From Chaetoderma sp. LZ-2023a (lineage: Eukaryota; Mollusca; Caudofoveata; Chaetodermatida; Chaetodermatidae), in assembly GCA_034401795.1 (NCBI GenBank), contig CM067371.1, positions 84,786,783 through 84,850,782 on the forward strand: a stretch of 64,000 nucleotides of DNA, in the 5' to 3' direction. The number at the start of each line of letters is the position of its first letter. Positions within the stretch are counted from its first letter, which is position 1. A model generated the notes under the pieces. It was not told the origin of the DNA. It saw only the letters and a list, made by a program, of their open reading frames with translations, and searched no databases. This document shows positions 31,701 to 43,229 of the stretch, piece by piece. The translations under genes were made by a program, and so were the position numbers.

Positions 31701-33339
31701 GTACAGATGTTTCATCTAGAATTCTTGCATCTGGTCTTTAGCTTTGAAAGGGTTAAGAATGTTATGAACTTGGAACTATGTTGTGATATTGTATATATCT
31801 AAATTTTCACCAAATATTGTTGGTACATTTGCCAAATTGTGCATCACAGTCTGCTTTAGAAATTGTTTTCTAATGTAAATTAACAGAGACTCAGAAGATT
31901 CTTAGGAATGTCGAACGAAGCAGTGTTCTTTCTGGCAGCGTGAACAGGGTATTCAAAGACACTATCATTTTGATCTGTAGGGACATTAGAAAGCTACAAG
32001 GGACTCCACACAAGAGTGACTCTGTACCCACCTACTTGGAAAATTAATTTCAAAATATTGAATCATATTCTTCATGCCGTATACAGAAGTTGAGTTATTC
32101 AATACATGGTCGATTCTGAACATTAAATGGTTAGCGGTTAACTTTTTCATGGTCACAGTCAAGGGATCCATTGTTAGTTATGCCCCACCCATTTCTATCT
32201 AAGCTCCGTCCGCATTTTATGCAGATTGGAATTGATTTGAAAATTAAAAATCTCAATTTCCAGAATCTATATTTCAAGTCTAGAGCTACGCGGTATTGAC
32301 ATTTACATGACGGTATCGGTACCATGAAAAAATACTGCGGTGCCACGGTATACCGTCATTTGAGGTTGAGGCATGCCACGAAATTAGAACAATTTTTTTC
32401 ATTTCCTTTTCATTTCCATCTTCAATCAACGGTAAATGTAGGTAAAATAAATAAATTGGCTTTCTGATTTAGAGAAGAAAAACATTATGGCTATTGCGAC
32501 TGTTTAGTTTCACGACTTTATTAGGTCACTATTTTTATTGACATAATATCATTCGCGGGAATATCGGTCAAAGTGTGTGGTCGACTCACTAACTATAACC
32601 TGCTGTTTGAGACATTGGAGCGCGCTATTTTCAATCTGGATTGTTCTTGCTATTAATGCGTGCGACCAGCAAACAGTAAATTTTATGTTGGTAGTCGAGT
32701 GCATTGATAAACAGAGTCCATTCAAAATCTACGAGTATTTAAACGAGGCCAGTGTTGTACTCTTTTATTTCTGTTGGAGTTGTATATTCGGTTACTCGCG
32801 AAAACAGGCCTATACACATGCATATAACACGGCATTGAATATAGCCGATTCCAAAGCTTCTGATAATTACCGAGTACCCGATGTGCAGACTTGTTACTCG
32901 CCATGCTTCACGTGAACAATGCGTGTAAAAGGCTATTTCCGCGAACGTCCGACGTGTAGCCAGTTGAAAAATTAATTACAAAAACTAAAACCTATAATTT
33001 TTAGGTGTCATTACTTAAACTGGATTTAATCCTTAAAGAAATTTCTTAAAACAAGCCAGAAAAAAAAAAAATAAAGAATTCAAAGCTGCTCGTTGTTAAT
33101 AAATTAGCACATGATCAAAATGGCACGACCAAATACTACGTTTTAGTAAATTTTCATTGATAAATTCAGCATAGTAATGTATTTTCCCACGGTCTAGTTC
33201 TTGAACAACCAATCAGATACGTTCTTTGCGAGGTTGCTGTTGTGTTTGAATAGCACGCGGTTTGTATGTTATTTTGTTATTCTAGCGTGTTTGTTCGGTG
33301 ACAAAATGCTTGGAGTAATAAATTACAAATAATAGAAAT

Positions 33340-36299
33340 AGTCCGGGAGCCAATTTTCAAAAAGGGTCTAGAAGAATGGTTTCGTAGCACACCCAGTATT
33401 CAGAAGGTTTGTCTCTATATTATGCTAGACCGATGTCTTGGGTATATTCTGAGCCGTGTTGTACAAGAAAATTGTGGTATCACTAACCCGTGAGAAGCCC
33501 ATTTACAATAGGTGTTGAATGTAGCTCTCAAACAATTTTCACAATGGTAAATTTCTCACAAACTTAAGCGCATGTTATATCAATACAATCTTAACCAAAA
33601 TGGAAAGGAGTGATCGTATATCGCAGATTTATACATAATCAACCTCGTTTAAGACACCCGTATGTTGCTTTGTACATATTGGGGCACTTAGGTCTTCTTG
33701 TGACTAGCAATACCTTAGCTACAACAATGCCCATGTTTTCTACATTTTTCATAATTAAACTTTTAACTGACATGCAGTGCATGTCTACACAAGCTGGCAG
33801 GACATATTTATCACGTGCTGAACATTGTCACACATTTCACCTCCCATACAAAGGCATGGTTCAGTGCAGGGTAGATTGTTAGCCTTGTATTGACAGAGAT
33901 CTGTTCTTTTGCAGGCAGACTTTTGACATCTACATGATGTGAGTTCAATTAATCCAAATGGAGCAGGATCCTTTGACATTAGAACAGGCTTGAGTAGACC
34001 ATCCACTATACTCCAGCCATGTCCATTTGGAGATGGAAGATTCTGAACAGCTTGCAATGAACGTCTCCAAACAAGAGCTTGAAAATTGGCCCTTTCGGTG
34101 TGATGCTTTAGACTCTTCGATGTAGGTGGAAGATTTTCATTTCTTTGTCTCTTTTGACAAAAGAGCCAATAACGGGTTTCATCAGCTGTCTTTCCCACAT
34201 CCCTGGTGGTATACAACTCACAGACAAATTTCTCACATAGAATTGTCGTATTCGGTGATAAGTCAACATGTTCGCCGAGTTGGGATAAGCTAAGCTGGTG
34301 ACATTCAGATGACTTTAAGAGATTGAATACTTTTCTCTTAGCGACTCCAAATAATGCACTAGTGCTATCACAACCTGTAAGAGAATGAAACCCAGGCAAA
34401 GACAGACAGATAGCTGGGCCCAGTACTTGAGCAACTGTATGTATTGGTATGTATCGCAATTTGTCCTTTGTGCCCGTACGGAACCATAGTTCAGAACAGT
34501 GAAGCGAACGATACGTATATATACTAAGTACTGCCACGTCTGTATCAGGAGACTGTATAACAACACGCATGTGGTCTTTTGAAGCGTGTAGCGCGTGCAA
34601 CATCATACGCGTATCTGCTTCCTCGTGATCTGATCGAAGTTCTTCCAAATACGACGAATTGTTCGCTGAAATGACAACAACATCCATTCCATCGTTAAAG
34701 CCACAAGCAAGAATGACGCAATTGTCGGCAGATAGCATATTTGGACCAGTATCACGCCACCGCTTGCTGAGAAATGCAACCAGGTTACTTTTGTTGCTTG
34801 GATTGCTGATGTACTTGGCCCATTGCTTTGGAACGGGAGTATTTTCTCCAGCAATCTTTACTTCCAATGCTGTTGATGACCCAAGTTTTAGCCGCTCTTC
34901 CGCTTTGAGAGATTCCAGTCTATCATATCTGTCAAAAACTATATCTACTCTGTTGCAGTCTTCTTGATTCAGTGGAACTGTAAAGATGTGCCAGTATTTA
35001 TCAGCCAATTCTCCAAATGTAGACGTACATCGAGTTTTAACCATTTGCACAATTGCCATGCCATCTACTACATTAGCTGTTGCGCCTGTCTTGTCAACAG
35101 GTGGAAGCCGTCCATCAACATTTACTTCCTTTTCTAGTTCACTTAACAAAACACTTTTCACATTCTTTCTTAGAGTCCCATCCGTATGTGACAATGATAG
35201 TGGAACAGCAGACAGTTCGTACGTCATCACTAGTTTTAAATAAACATCTCTGGACCTGGCGTCAATAATTAATCGACCAAATAGTTCGCGGTCAGATCTC
35301 ACATTGTGAATTTTTTCATCATTTGTTTTGAGTTTTTTCTTCTGTGCTAGGCTGGCCAATGTTTTAAGTTTTAAGTGTGGCAACGTGTCCCAAAAGCTTC
35401 TCGTGTTAGTGTCCAGCCGCTCCTGAACAAAATTTTCCATAATCTCCTTACCAATGTCACAGGCAGAAACAAGTCTCTTGGCGATTTCACTAGGCAATAC
35501 CACGCCAGTTGCAATGTTGACAAGCGGAAGACACTCGCTGTCGTCGTTTTCCGCAATATTAAAGGGATTGGTCATTATATCTGATGAGAACATCGAAAGT
35601 ATCTTCTGCACATCGGTTTCATCCCTGTTCATTCGATTAGTCCCCATTTCCTTATGTACTCCAAACATGTGACTATCTTGTAACCCACACATTTGCTTTG
35701 TGACCGTTGTTATGGCTGCCCTCTCGTGGCTAGTTAAAAACCACCTCTCCAGAGCTCATGGCTTTTGTGTTATTCCAATAATACCACCTCGCTTTTTGGA
35801 ATCCAAATTAATCGATTGCTCTAAGGCCATATCTGTCCACATTTGATTGAATGGATGGTCTGAGCGACTTACGGAATGATACCTGGGTGCTTTGTCAACA
35901 GTGGTACAGCTGGATATACAGATTCTATGATGGAGTTAGTATACATACATAAAATATAACCTTCACATTTCACCCTCGCTTTTGGTATATGCATGCAAAA
36001 TGTATGTTGGATATATGTTAGGTCGATATCCGTCTAAATATCATATATTGTGAATCTAATACGATATTACTTTGAGTTATGACACGATCATGCTTATATC
36101 GTTGTGCACTGTGGATACAGCCAAAGCCTAGACCCCCTATGCAAAGAAATCAGGATAACTAATTAGTGCTACCACAATTTGTTTGTACAACAGGGCTTAA
36201 AATGTGTGGGACATGTCCCCCAAGCCACAGCAAGTGTCAGACCTTCCGAATACTGGGTGTGCTACGTCATGATTCTGACCTATCTTTAGCTCCTGGACT
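33340..36299 (-). mobile_element. TIR DNA transposon F, nested in the hAT-like element
   Basis: Terminal inverted repeats of about 60 bp: left 33340-33407 begins GTCCGGGAGC and contains GTAGCACACCCAGTATTC. Right 36242-36299 is the inverse, with GAATACTGGGTGTGCTAC, and ends GCTCCTGGAC. A TA borders each end, compatible with a TA duplication. It carries one protein-coding region on the minus strand (33785-35935). The ends and the gene together suggest a once-autonomous element of about 3 kb. Confidence 0.75.
33785..35935 (-). pseudogene. transposon F protein with acidic PIN/FEN-like motifs and Cys-rich end
   Basis: A 635-codon open frame runs from complement 35692 to 33785. The same frame continues upstream (to about 35935) with recognisable sequence DHPFNQMWTDMALEQSIN and GGIIGITQKP, then a TGA at complement 35756-35758 and RWFLTSHERA, so the true start is farther upstream and the gene is broken once. 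Numbering from the Met at 35692: VDIVFDRYDRLESLK at 249-263, SDHEEADTRMMLHA at 354-367, QSPDTDVAVL at 380-389, HSLTGCDSTSALFG at 436-449. A Cys cluster lies at 587-621 with spacing C-x-C-x4-C-x5-C-x8-C-x3-C-x-C-x5-C, resembling a tesmin/TSO1-type CXC. The ordered D…E/D…D.D…D pattern suggests a PIN/FEN-like nuclease fold (inference). Proteins of this look are common as uncharacterised genes in aquatic invertebrates (recollection). Catalysis is not demonstrated. Confidence 0.65.
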
Positions 36300-36959
36300 A
36301 AAACGGGAATAGGGAATATATTATAGTGTAATTACTACTGGCGGATGGCCAGAGAATGAGTTTAGATGTTTTAAATAAAGCAATTTTACCGTGAGACTTT
36401 CAAGACGTACGTTTGACATACAATTCTGCCTGTCATTATTTTGTAATTGACGTCTTGATGTTTGTTTTTACAACGACCCTTTCACCTCGACTCGGCTAAT
36501 AGTTAGGGATGCCTATATTTTTGGCACTATTAGCACCTATTTACCCTTGGTCAAGTGTCAAGTCAGATTTTATGGATCTATTTCTCAAATATTGCTCAAA
36601 CATTATGGACGGTATTCACGGTATTTGGAAATGTCAACGGTCACAGTATCAGTTCACGGTATACTGCGGCCCTCACGGTAATACCGTCAGACCGTCCAGC
36701 TCTAATTTCAACATAAACTTAATAAACATTCTGTTGAATATTTTGCAACTAACTTGATTGGGGGCTGTTGCTAGCAATGGCAGCAACAGCACCGAGTCAA
36801 ATTAGTTTCAAAATATCCAACAGAATGTTTAGTAAATGTAAATTGACCAAAGACATATAATTCATACACTTTAATGACAGACTATTCTACCTTCATGATA
36901 GGCATCTTTGATTATGACATCAGAACCTTGAGTAACAGTTCAGATTCCTCTATTGATGT

Positions 36960-38678
36960 CATTGCTAATTTGTGGGAGACTGAGAGTGAAAACTTTTGAT
37001 ATCGCAATGTATGTGATAATAATACTAATGATGCATGTGTGCAGTTCTGCTTCATGCATGTACGTGTATACATGTGTGTGTAAGGTAAGTTAGGTTGCCT
37101 AATGGAGTTGTTTGTCTTGTTTGACACTCATGATTGACACAGCTTAATGGCCTTCTACTATTTTTACACACCCAGCTCTGCACTGTTTTATGCTTGTTTA
37201 CACACCTCATCTTTTACCACTTTCAACAACAGACCCAAAATGACATGTTATTGACAAAGCAATGCAATTTCTGTGGATTATTTTGAAATCTCTTTAACTT
37301 GAAGCCTTTAATGTATAAGCCAGTAACAGCTTTAAGTAAAATTATTTTAAAGGATTCAACAGAATTTCGTAATGGGTGTGGTTATCCTGAAATGATGATA
37401 CTATGATTTCCTGTAATAATAATAATAATTATAATAATAATAACAATAATAATGTTGATATTTTTATGGTTTTCATGCATTTGTGCCAAGTACCCAACAT
37501 TTTAATTTTGTCAGAGTTTATTCAATGAAGATCTGTCCATTTTGATAATCGTGTCATAAGATGTTGCTGTTATCTGTATGGTCCAATACTGTTTGTAAAT
37601 TTCTCATGACTTACTGTGTTATTTTAGCGTGGAGCTGAATAATGTAGTCTGACTATTCACCTGTGGAGCTACAGGAATCTTTGTGTTGAATGTCTCCTTA
37701 ACCATTAACCCTTTCATGGCGATGCCGGCCACAACAGGCCTATGCTGCAGTTTTGAGGAATGACCATTTGCAGGCCAAGAGAAGACTATCTTTGAAAATT
37801 TACCACAGGAATGACTAATCCAAGTTTAGTCATTAAAGGGCTAACCCTTGAATACCCAGAACTGGTCATGAAAATATAAATCTGTTCTCCGGAATATCCA
37901 TTTGCAGACCAAGTTAGGAATATTTTTAAATTCTTACCACTAGATTAATGACTGGCTTGGTTATTCAGCTAATCATTTCCGTGCAAAACTGGTACATTTT
38001 CTAAAATTCCTTCTCTTGCTCTGAAAATGGACATGTCTATGTTTTCTTGACCACTACAGAAAAGATCTTTCATCAACGTTGCCATTATTTTTGCGCACGG
38101 AATGGCTATTTTTATGCCATGAGAAGAACATTTTTGGAAATTTAACTCTGAAATGACTGGCTCATTTATCAAGGGTACTAACGACTTAGTCTAAGACTTT
38201 ATCGAGCTAGCCATTCCAGTGGGAAATCATAAAAAATTGTCTTCTTGGTATGCAAATGGACACGTCTTCAAGAGTGGCCAATTTTGGCGGACTTGACCAC
38301 TAACGGGTTAAATGGTTAGCAATGCAAGTTTTTCCGGCACAGATTTCCAGTACTGTTAGTCATTGTGCGAGAGTGCGGCTTGCATGCGAGAATGCAGGGA
38401 TGTCTGTAAGAAGTTTGAAATGATTATATGTGCTCTAGGAATGAGGTTAGTAAGGAGGCAATCATCTTCCATGATACAGAAACTGTGTGTGCGTTTAACC
38501 CTTTAATGATCCAATTTGGTCACAGAAATCTCAATTTTCTGATAGAAACTGCTGAGTTACTCTACAAATCAAAATTTCTCAAATTCATGGGAGAAACCGT
38601 TTTGGCCGTCTTTACCATTAAAGGGTTAAGTATTGAGACAACTCTGTATTTGGTGATTTTCTATTTGTTATATTTTAG
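36960..38678 (+). other. kinesin intron 8, 3' part
   Basis: A TAA/AAT microsatellite lies at 37415-37453. PAL-A type MITE copies lie at about 37700-37850, 37900-38060 and 38095-38305 (arms TTGCAGGCCAAGAGAAGACT and relatives; edges TTAACCCTTT and GGGTTAA). A further degraded copy (38495-38630) ends TTAAAGGGTTAA shortly before exon 9. No gene is seen. Confidence 0.55.
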
Positions 38679-38738
38679 GAGATGGCGCTTCTGCTAATGA
38701 AACTATTCGTCAGGCCAGTATTCTGTCTAATGGTCCAG
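38679..38738 (+). CDS. KIF17: kinesin coding exon 9
   Basis: 60 bases, phase 1 in and out: GDGASANETIRQASILSNGP. Acceptor TATTTTAG|GAGATGG, donor GGTCCAG|GTAAGT. The donor's sixth base is the first T of a TTAA target used by a MITE (see 38744-38949). Assigned by frame continuity and splice signals. Confidence 0.72.
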
Positions 38739-38743
38739 GTAAG

Positions 38744-38949
38744 TTAACCCTTTAACCCGCGGATTTGTTCAAGAAAATTTCTATTTTCTCATAGAAAATG
38801 TCCATTTGCAGACCAAGAGAAGACTATTTTTATCGAGCCAGTCATTCCAGTGGTAAATTTTCAAAAATAGTCTTCTTGGTCTGCAAATGGACATTTCTCA
38901 AGACCACTGCAGAAGGCATTTTTGGCTGATATGAGTGTTAAAGGGTTAA
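38744..38949. mobile_element. piggyBac-type PAL-A MITE abutting the exon 9 donor
   Basis: TTAA at 38744-38747 and 38946-38949 flank a 198-bp element that starts CCCTTTAA and ends TTAAAGGG. The main arms, ATGTCCATTTGCAGACCAAG plus AGAAGACTATTTTT and the inverse, are almost perfect over 33 bases (38796-38894). Loss of the insert and one TTAA would restore GTAAGTTAAGTAATTAG, a normal intron start. Confidence 0.85.
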
Positions 38950-39484
38950 GTAATTAGTGTACAGATAGCTTTGCAAAGAAACTTCATGAGTCAGTTCTTA
39001 TGGCATAATAATTGGTATTTGATAGTGGTATTGCTGAAAGCTGATGTCGTCGTCGTCTGTAGTAGCAGCTATTAGCAACACCTGTTTCAAAATGAATATC
39101 TGCCCTTTTTTTGTAAGGCATACACTTTTAGCAGGGCAAACAAGGTATGCCAAGTCATTGATGATGTGTAAAAGGTTCTGGTGAATATTTTGAAATTAAC
39201 TTGGCCAGTCAAACTTGTTCAAAATATTGAGCAACTTACATTGAAACTTCCTTAAAGATTGTCGTGATCTTATGGTTTAGGTTTTCATAAGTTCATTCAT
39301 TGTAACTGCTCAATGTGGCATGGATGCCAGGCCATTACATCGGGCCATTACGCTAATCTACTCTTCCCTATCCAAACCCACATTAGAAACTGCATGAATT
39401 ATTCTCCATGTAAGAGTATGTACATTGTAACTGTACTCCTTCATACAATAAAGATTATCTTTCTATTATACAAGTAAATACGTA

Positions 39485-39720
39485 ACAATTTAATTCTAGA
39501 ATTTGTTCAAGAAAATCTTAATTTTCTCGTAGAAAATGTCCATTCGCAGACCAAGAGAAGACTATTTTTGAAAATTTACCACTGGAGTGGCTGGCTTGGT
39601 TATCGTGCTAGTCATTCCTGTGGTAAATTTTCAAAAATAGTCTTCTGTTGGTCTAAAATGGACATTTTTCAAGACCACTGCAGAAGGCATTTTTGGCTGG
39701 CTTGAGTGTTAAAGGGTTAG
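39485..39720. mobile_element. PAL-A piggyBac-type MITE
   Basis: Arms ATGTCCATTCGCAGACCAAG… and the inverse lie at about 39536-39665, with the centre GGCTGGCTTGGTTATCGTGC. GTGTTAAAGGGTTA closes the right side. It lies 85 bases before exon 10. Confidence 0.65.
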
Positions 39721-39804
39721 TAAATAAGGGTTAAGGGGTTAAATTATCTCTCAGTAGATACATTTAAAGCAGGAAATTAATTTCTTTTAATACTTTATTT
39801 TTAG

Positions 39805-39836
39805 CTGTGTCGGATAAATTGCGTGTTAGCAGTGTG
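39805..39836 (+). CDS. KIF17: kinesin coding exon 10 (32 nt)
   Basis: Very short: with the carried base it reads AVSDKLRVSSV and ends in phase 0. Acceptor TTATTTTTAG|CTG (strong), donor AGTGTG|GTGAGT (strong). The phase fits exon 9 (one base over) and exon 11 (phase 0). Mini-exon, so confidence is moderate. Confidence 0.65.
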
Positions 39837-41130
39837 GTGAGTACTCTGAGCCAATGTAAGGTACTGGATATCCATCATGTTTCTAATATATACATGTACC
39901 TTATAAGCTTTCCAAACTTTCGGTAGTGAAATATGGATGGTAAAACTGGTCCCAATATGAATATCTAAAAATCGTAAAATGCCTAGCAGGCATCCATTTT
40001 TAGAATCAATATGTGTGTGATAGCACTATGTGGCTTTATGGGGATGATTCCTATCGAAATTGATACAAAAATCCACTATGACCCTCTAGTTCTCATAGAT
40101 CTTGAAAGTGACTATGTGTAATTACTGTCAGTAACTTTAAACTCTAAATAATTAAAAAGTTTGTCAATCAAGCGACTTTTACAGTTTATCCATCAATGGC
40201 GTCATGAACAACATAGATAAGTTTGTCACGAATACTTAATTGATGACGGACTATGCGTTGTTGTACAAATTGTATGTCTTTACCATTTACTAAACAGGCT
40301 GTTGAATATTTTGAAACTAATTTGACTGAGAAACAACCCAGTCAAATTAGTTTCAAAATATTGAACAGCTTTCCTGACAGTATAGTTTTCTGGAAATTGA
40401 TGGTTAGGGAGTTCAGGGATCGATCAATCCCAACACGTACATGGTGTGCATGGAGCTTAGCTAAAGATTGATAGGGCATAGCTAAAACTGGATTCCTCCA
40501 GTGAGCATAACATAGTATGGGTAGGGTAGCATAGGAAAGTATTATATGTTTGATTATTCACACTTTTGCAGTTCAGTTTAGTACAGTCCACGGTTCCCAT
40601 CCATCATTTGTCTCTATGTCATTATCAGCATTTTCCTTTAAAAAACATAGAACCATAGGGCCTATTTCAATTATGTCCTTAGGGCACAGAAATCTAAGAT
40701 TCTTCAAATGTACCTGATTGGTCTATTCATGCAGTTGTCATCTTGGATTTTAGAATTTTTTTAAAAACACATTTTAGCATCTCTGAAACCATGTTGTTGT
40801 TTGATTTGAAAGTCAAGAAACTTGATCTAGGCCAGAAGCTGAAGCAAGTTTGTTCAAGAGAACTTGATTAGTCAATTTGTCTGGTGCTCATCTTGTATGG
40901 CCTACATGTAGTTTTCGCAAAAATAAAATTCTCCGGAACCGCTGAAGGCGAAACTTGGCAGATATAATTATGGCCATTCAAGTTTGTTTGTCAGTGAAAC
41001 CTACGATATACAAACTTTAGTTGCTGTTGCATACGAATTTGAAACTTAATCAGATTGATCGGCCAGTTTGTGCCAACGAAGATGGTTGGTCGAATTTGTA
41101 AATGACCATCTAGGAGTGTGCATTATTTTT

Positions 41131-42283
41131 AGCTCATCTGGCCAAAATGGACAAGTGACCTTGTGCCATAGTGACCGCCCACCATCCAACTTCTCTCAAG
41201 CACCACTTGACCAATTTCAATTAAATGTTGCAGGAGGCATAAGAAAACTAAGATTATTTAACAGAAGCTGATAGGGCAATTTGAACACTGGTCATTTTGG
41301 ATTTTTGCCCTATTTTTAGTAACACATTTGAAAAAATGTATCTTGGCTTGGCCAATTGATTTGAACTCAAGAAATTTCATGTAAGACTGGAGTTGCCCCA
41401 ACTTTGTTCAAGAGAACCTGATTGTTTCATTTGTCTGGTGGCCATCTTGGATGACTTATTTTTCACAGAAACTACTGCTGAAGTACTGAATGGAACCACT
41501 CAAAGTTTTAGAGCCATTCAAATGAATGCCTGAAAAAAAATGGCCACCATAAACTAATCGGAATTGAGGAATCCAGTGTTAGTTATGCCCCGCCCATCTC
41601 TAGCTAAGCTCTGCCAACACTTCCCCGTGTTGGGATCTTGATCCTTGAACTGCCTGACTATCAATTTCCAGAAAACTATACAGGTAAACTGTTGAATATT
41701 TTGAAACTAATTTGACTGGGTGCTGTTACTGCAACAGCTCCCAGTCAAATTAGTTTAAAATTATTCAACAGAATGTTTATTAAGTGTTAAAGACACACAT
41801 GTACCACTCGCTCAACAACGCTTATTTCATTTTCAATTAAGCATTTGTGATAAACTCGTAATTATGACGTCATCCTACGCATTACATAGTTGATAATGAC
41901 GTCATGTGATTGACTGAGAAACTGGAATGGTCCATCGAACTATAGTTAGTTTATGGATTTTGACAGCGAAAATTGCAAAAAAAGGTTTTGGGCATTTGCT
42001 GATTAGGAATTTGATACTTTTCAATTTCATTGCTCAATGGTATCAGTGCCAATGATAAATTCATTTTTAAATCTAAAGTTGTAGATTTTGTCCCAATTCC
42101 TTCATTTCTAATTTCTAAAATGAATGCTTAATATGTTTCCTGTCACAATTTTCACATTTTGTGTGTCTTAATGTATATTTACATATTTGTACAGAAAGGT
42201 TACCATTTCATATATTTCATGTTCCTGGTACAACTACTGATGTTGCAGGTGAGCGATACGGATCCCTTGGACTATTGTTTTAA
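41131..42283 (+). mobile_element. family-C repeat, full copy with nested family G
   Basis: Head hairpin AGCTCATCTGGCCAAAATGG, tail AGGTGAGCGATACGGATCCC then TTGGACTATTGTTTT. Body blocks match 22809-23968 (GGTGGCCATCTTGGATGA). The insertion at 41565-41940 postdates it. Confidence 0.6.
41565..41940. mobile_element. family-G MITE-like repeat with PAL-B core
   Basis: Begins GGAATCCAGTGTTAGTTATG and ends GAAACTGGAATGGTCC, so the ends are short inverted repeats. It holds the PAL-B palindrome at 41684-41775 (CTGTTGAATATTTTGAAACT … inverse) and ATGACGTCAT words (41865-41915). Copies occur in both orientations through the window (26255, 40180, 42650, 45253, and the split copy at 32166-36960). Confidence 0.65.
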
Positions 42284-43050
42284 TTGACAAATCTTGGTAC
42301 ATTCCTCAGTGAATGGTGTCATGATTTAATTTTCAACTTATTTGTTACTGCGTTATAAAAGCAACTCTACACTTAGGGTGATGAATATTTTGAAAATAAT
42401 TTCACTCGAAACTATGTCAGCAATAGCATCAGTTTCTAGTTGGATAAGTTTCCTATTATTCAACTGAATGGTTAGCATACTAGATTATACAGTGTATTTG
42501 CGCCTATCTGACATCACATATTATTCACTAATAGAGACAAAATGGTGGTCTGCACTGGCTAAAATATTCATATGAATGTTCTTGTGATAGAAATAAAGAC
42601 GCACAGCTGAAAGTGAATTATATGAAATCTCTTTGCTATAAGCTATCTGTAAAATGTTGCATTTCTAGCTTAGCTCCGCTGGGTCTTTGCCCATTTCGAA
42701 CCTGGAATTCCCAGAATCCCAATATCAAGCTAACTATACGGGTAAGCTGCTGAATATTTTGAAACTAATTTGACTGTGTGCTGTTGCTGCCTATGGCAGC
42801 AACAGCATCCAGTCAAGTTAGTTTTCAAATATTCAACAGACTGTTTATTAAATAGTAAAGACATACAATTTGTCCACTTGACAAACTATTCAATGTTCAT
42901 GATGAAGCTAGATATGTCATTTATTTAATATTTTGATTTTAAACGTCAGCCTACATCTCGATTATGACATGTATGTACTTGAGTGACAGATCAGATCTAT
43001 CAATTGTGCATCGCTTAAACATTATACTATATATTTTATGCATTGCCTAG

Positions 43051-43229
43051 GCATCTGAAGACATAACGGATGAATTGCACAAATTTGACGATGTTACTTT
43101 AATGGCACAACAGAGGGCGCTACAGATGTCCATGTCCCATTCTGTGGAATCGATGTTCAATGGTGAGCAGTCTCTGATTTCTATACAGCCAGAGATGCTG
43201 AATGTACAACAGATGGAGATGTTGAACAG
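43051..43229 (+). CDS. KIF17: kinesin coding exon 11
   Basis: Phase 0 start: ASEDITDELHKFDDVTLMAQ, Met/Gln-rich, then SMFNGEQSLISIQPEMLNVQ and QMEMLNR (last codon split). Acceptor TTGCCTAG|GCA, donor AACAG|GTATGA. Uninterrupted for 59 codons and codon-like throughout. Stalk/hinge region with no named domain. Confidence 0.82.

Larger units (their letters stand above)
32279..36704. mobile_element. hAT-like element containing another transposon
   Basis: Ends TAGAGCT…AGCTCTA, with subterminal repeats of ACGGTAT/ATACCG words (32290-32360 and 36600-36700). Flanks ATTTCAAG (32271-32278) and ATTTCAAC (36705-36712) agree at 7 of 8 bases, fitting a hAT target duplication. Its own sequence, 32279-33339 plus 36300-36704, shows no transposase frame. 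The middle is filled by the TIR element at 33340-36299. Confidence 0.7.
32166..36960. mobile_element. family-G repeat split by a nested hAT-like element
   Basis: The left half at 32166-32278 (GGATCCATTGTTAGTTATGCCCCACCCAT, ending CAGAATCTATATTTCAAG) and the right half from 36705 (PAL-B palindrome at 36730-36828, ending near 36960) are the two parts of one family-G repeat like the intact copies at 41565-41940 and 42650-42970. The gap is exactly the hAT-like element. Confidence 0.65.
39837..43050 (+). other. kinesin intron 10
   Basis: Packed with repeats: family G at about 40180-40500, a headless family-C body at 40570-41130, a complete family-C copy 41131-42283 (head AGCTCATCTGGCC, tail AGGTGAGCGATACGGATCCC) which is split by a family-G copy (41565-41940), and another family-G copy at 42650-42990. 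No gene is seen. Confidence 0.6.

Noticed and set aside
31887-31948. Open, splice-flanked segment in intron 8 resembling a kinesin exon (TQKILRNVERSSVLSGSV)
   Set aside because: No combination of nearby acceptor and donor gives both an open frame and the phase needed between exons 8 and 9; the length-compatible option has an immediate stop.
32577-32915. 112-codon frame in the hAT-like element
   Set aside because: Composition and lack of motifs fit chance. No BED zinc finger or hAT dimerisation block is seen.
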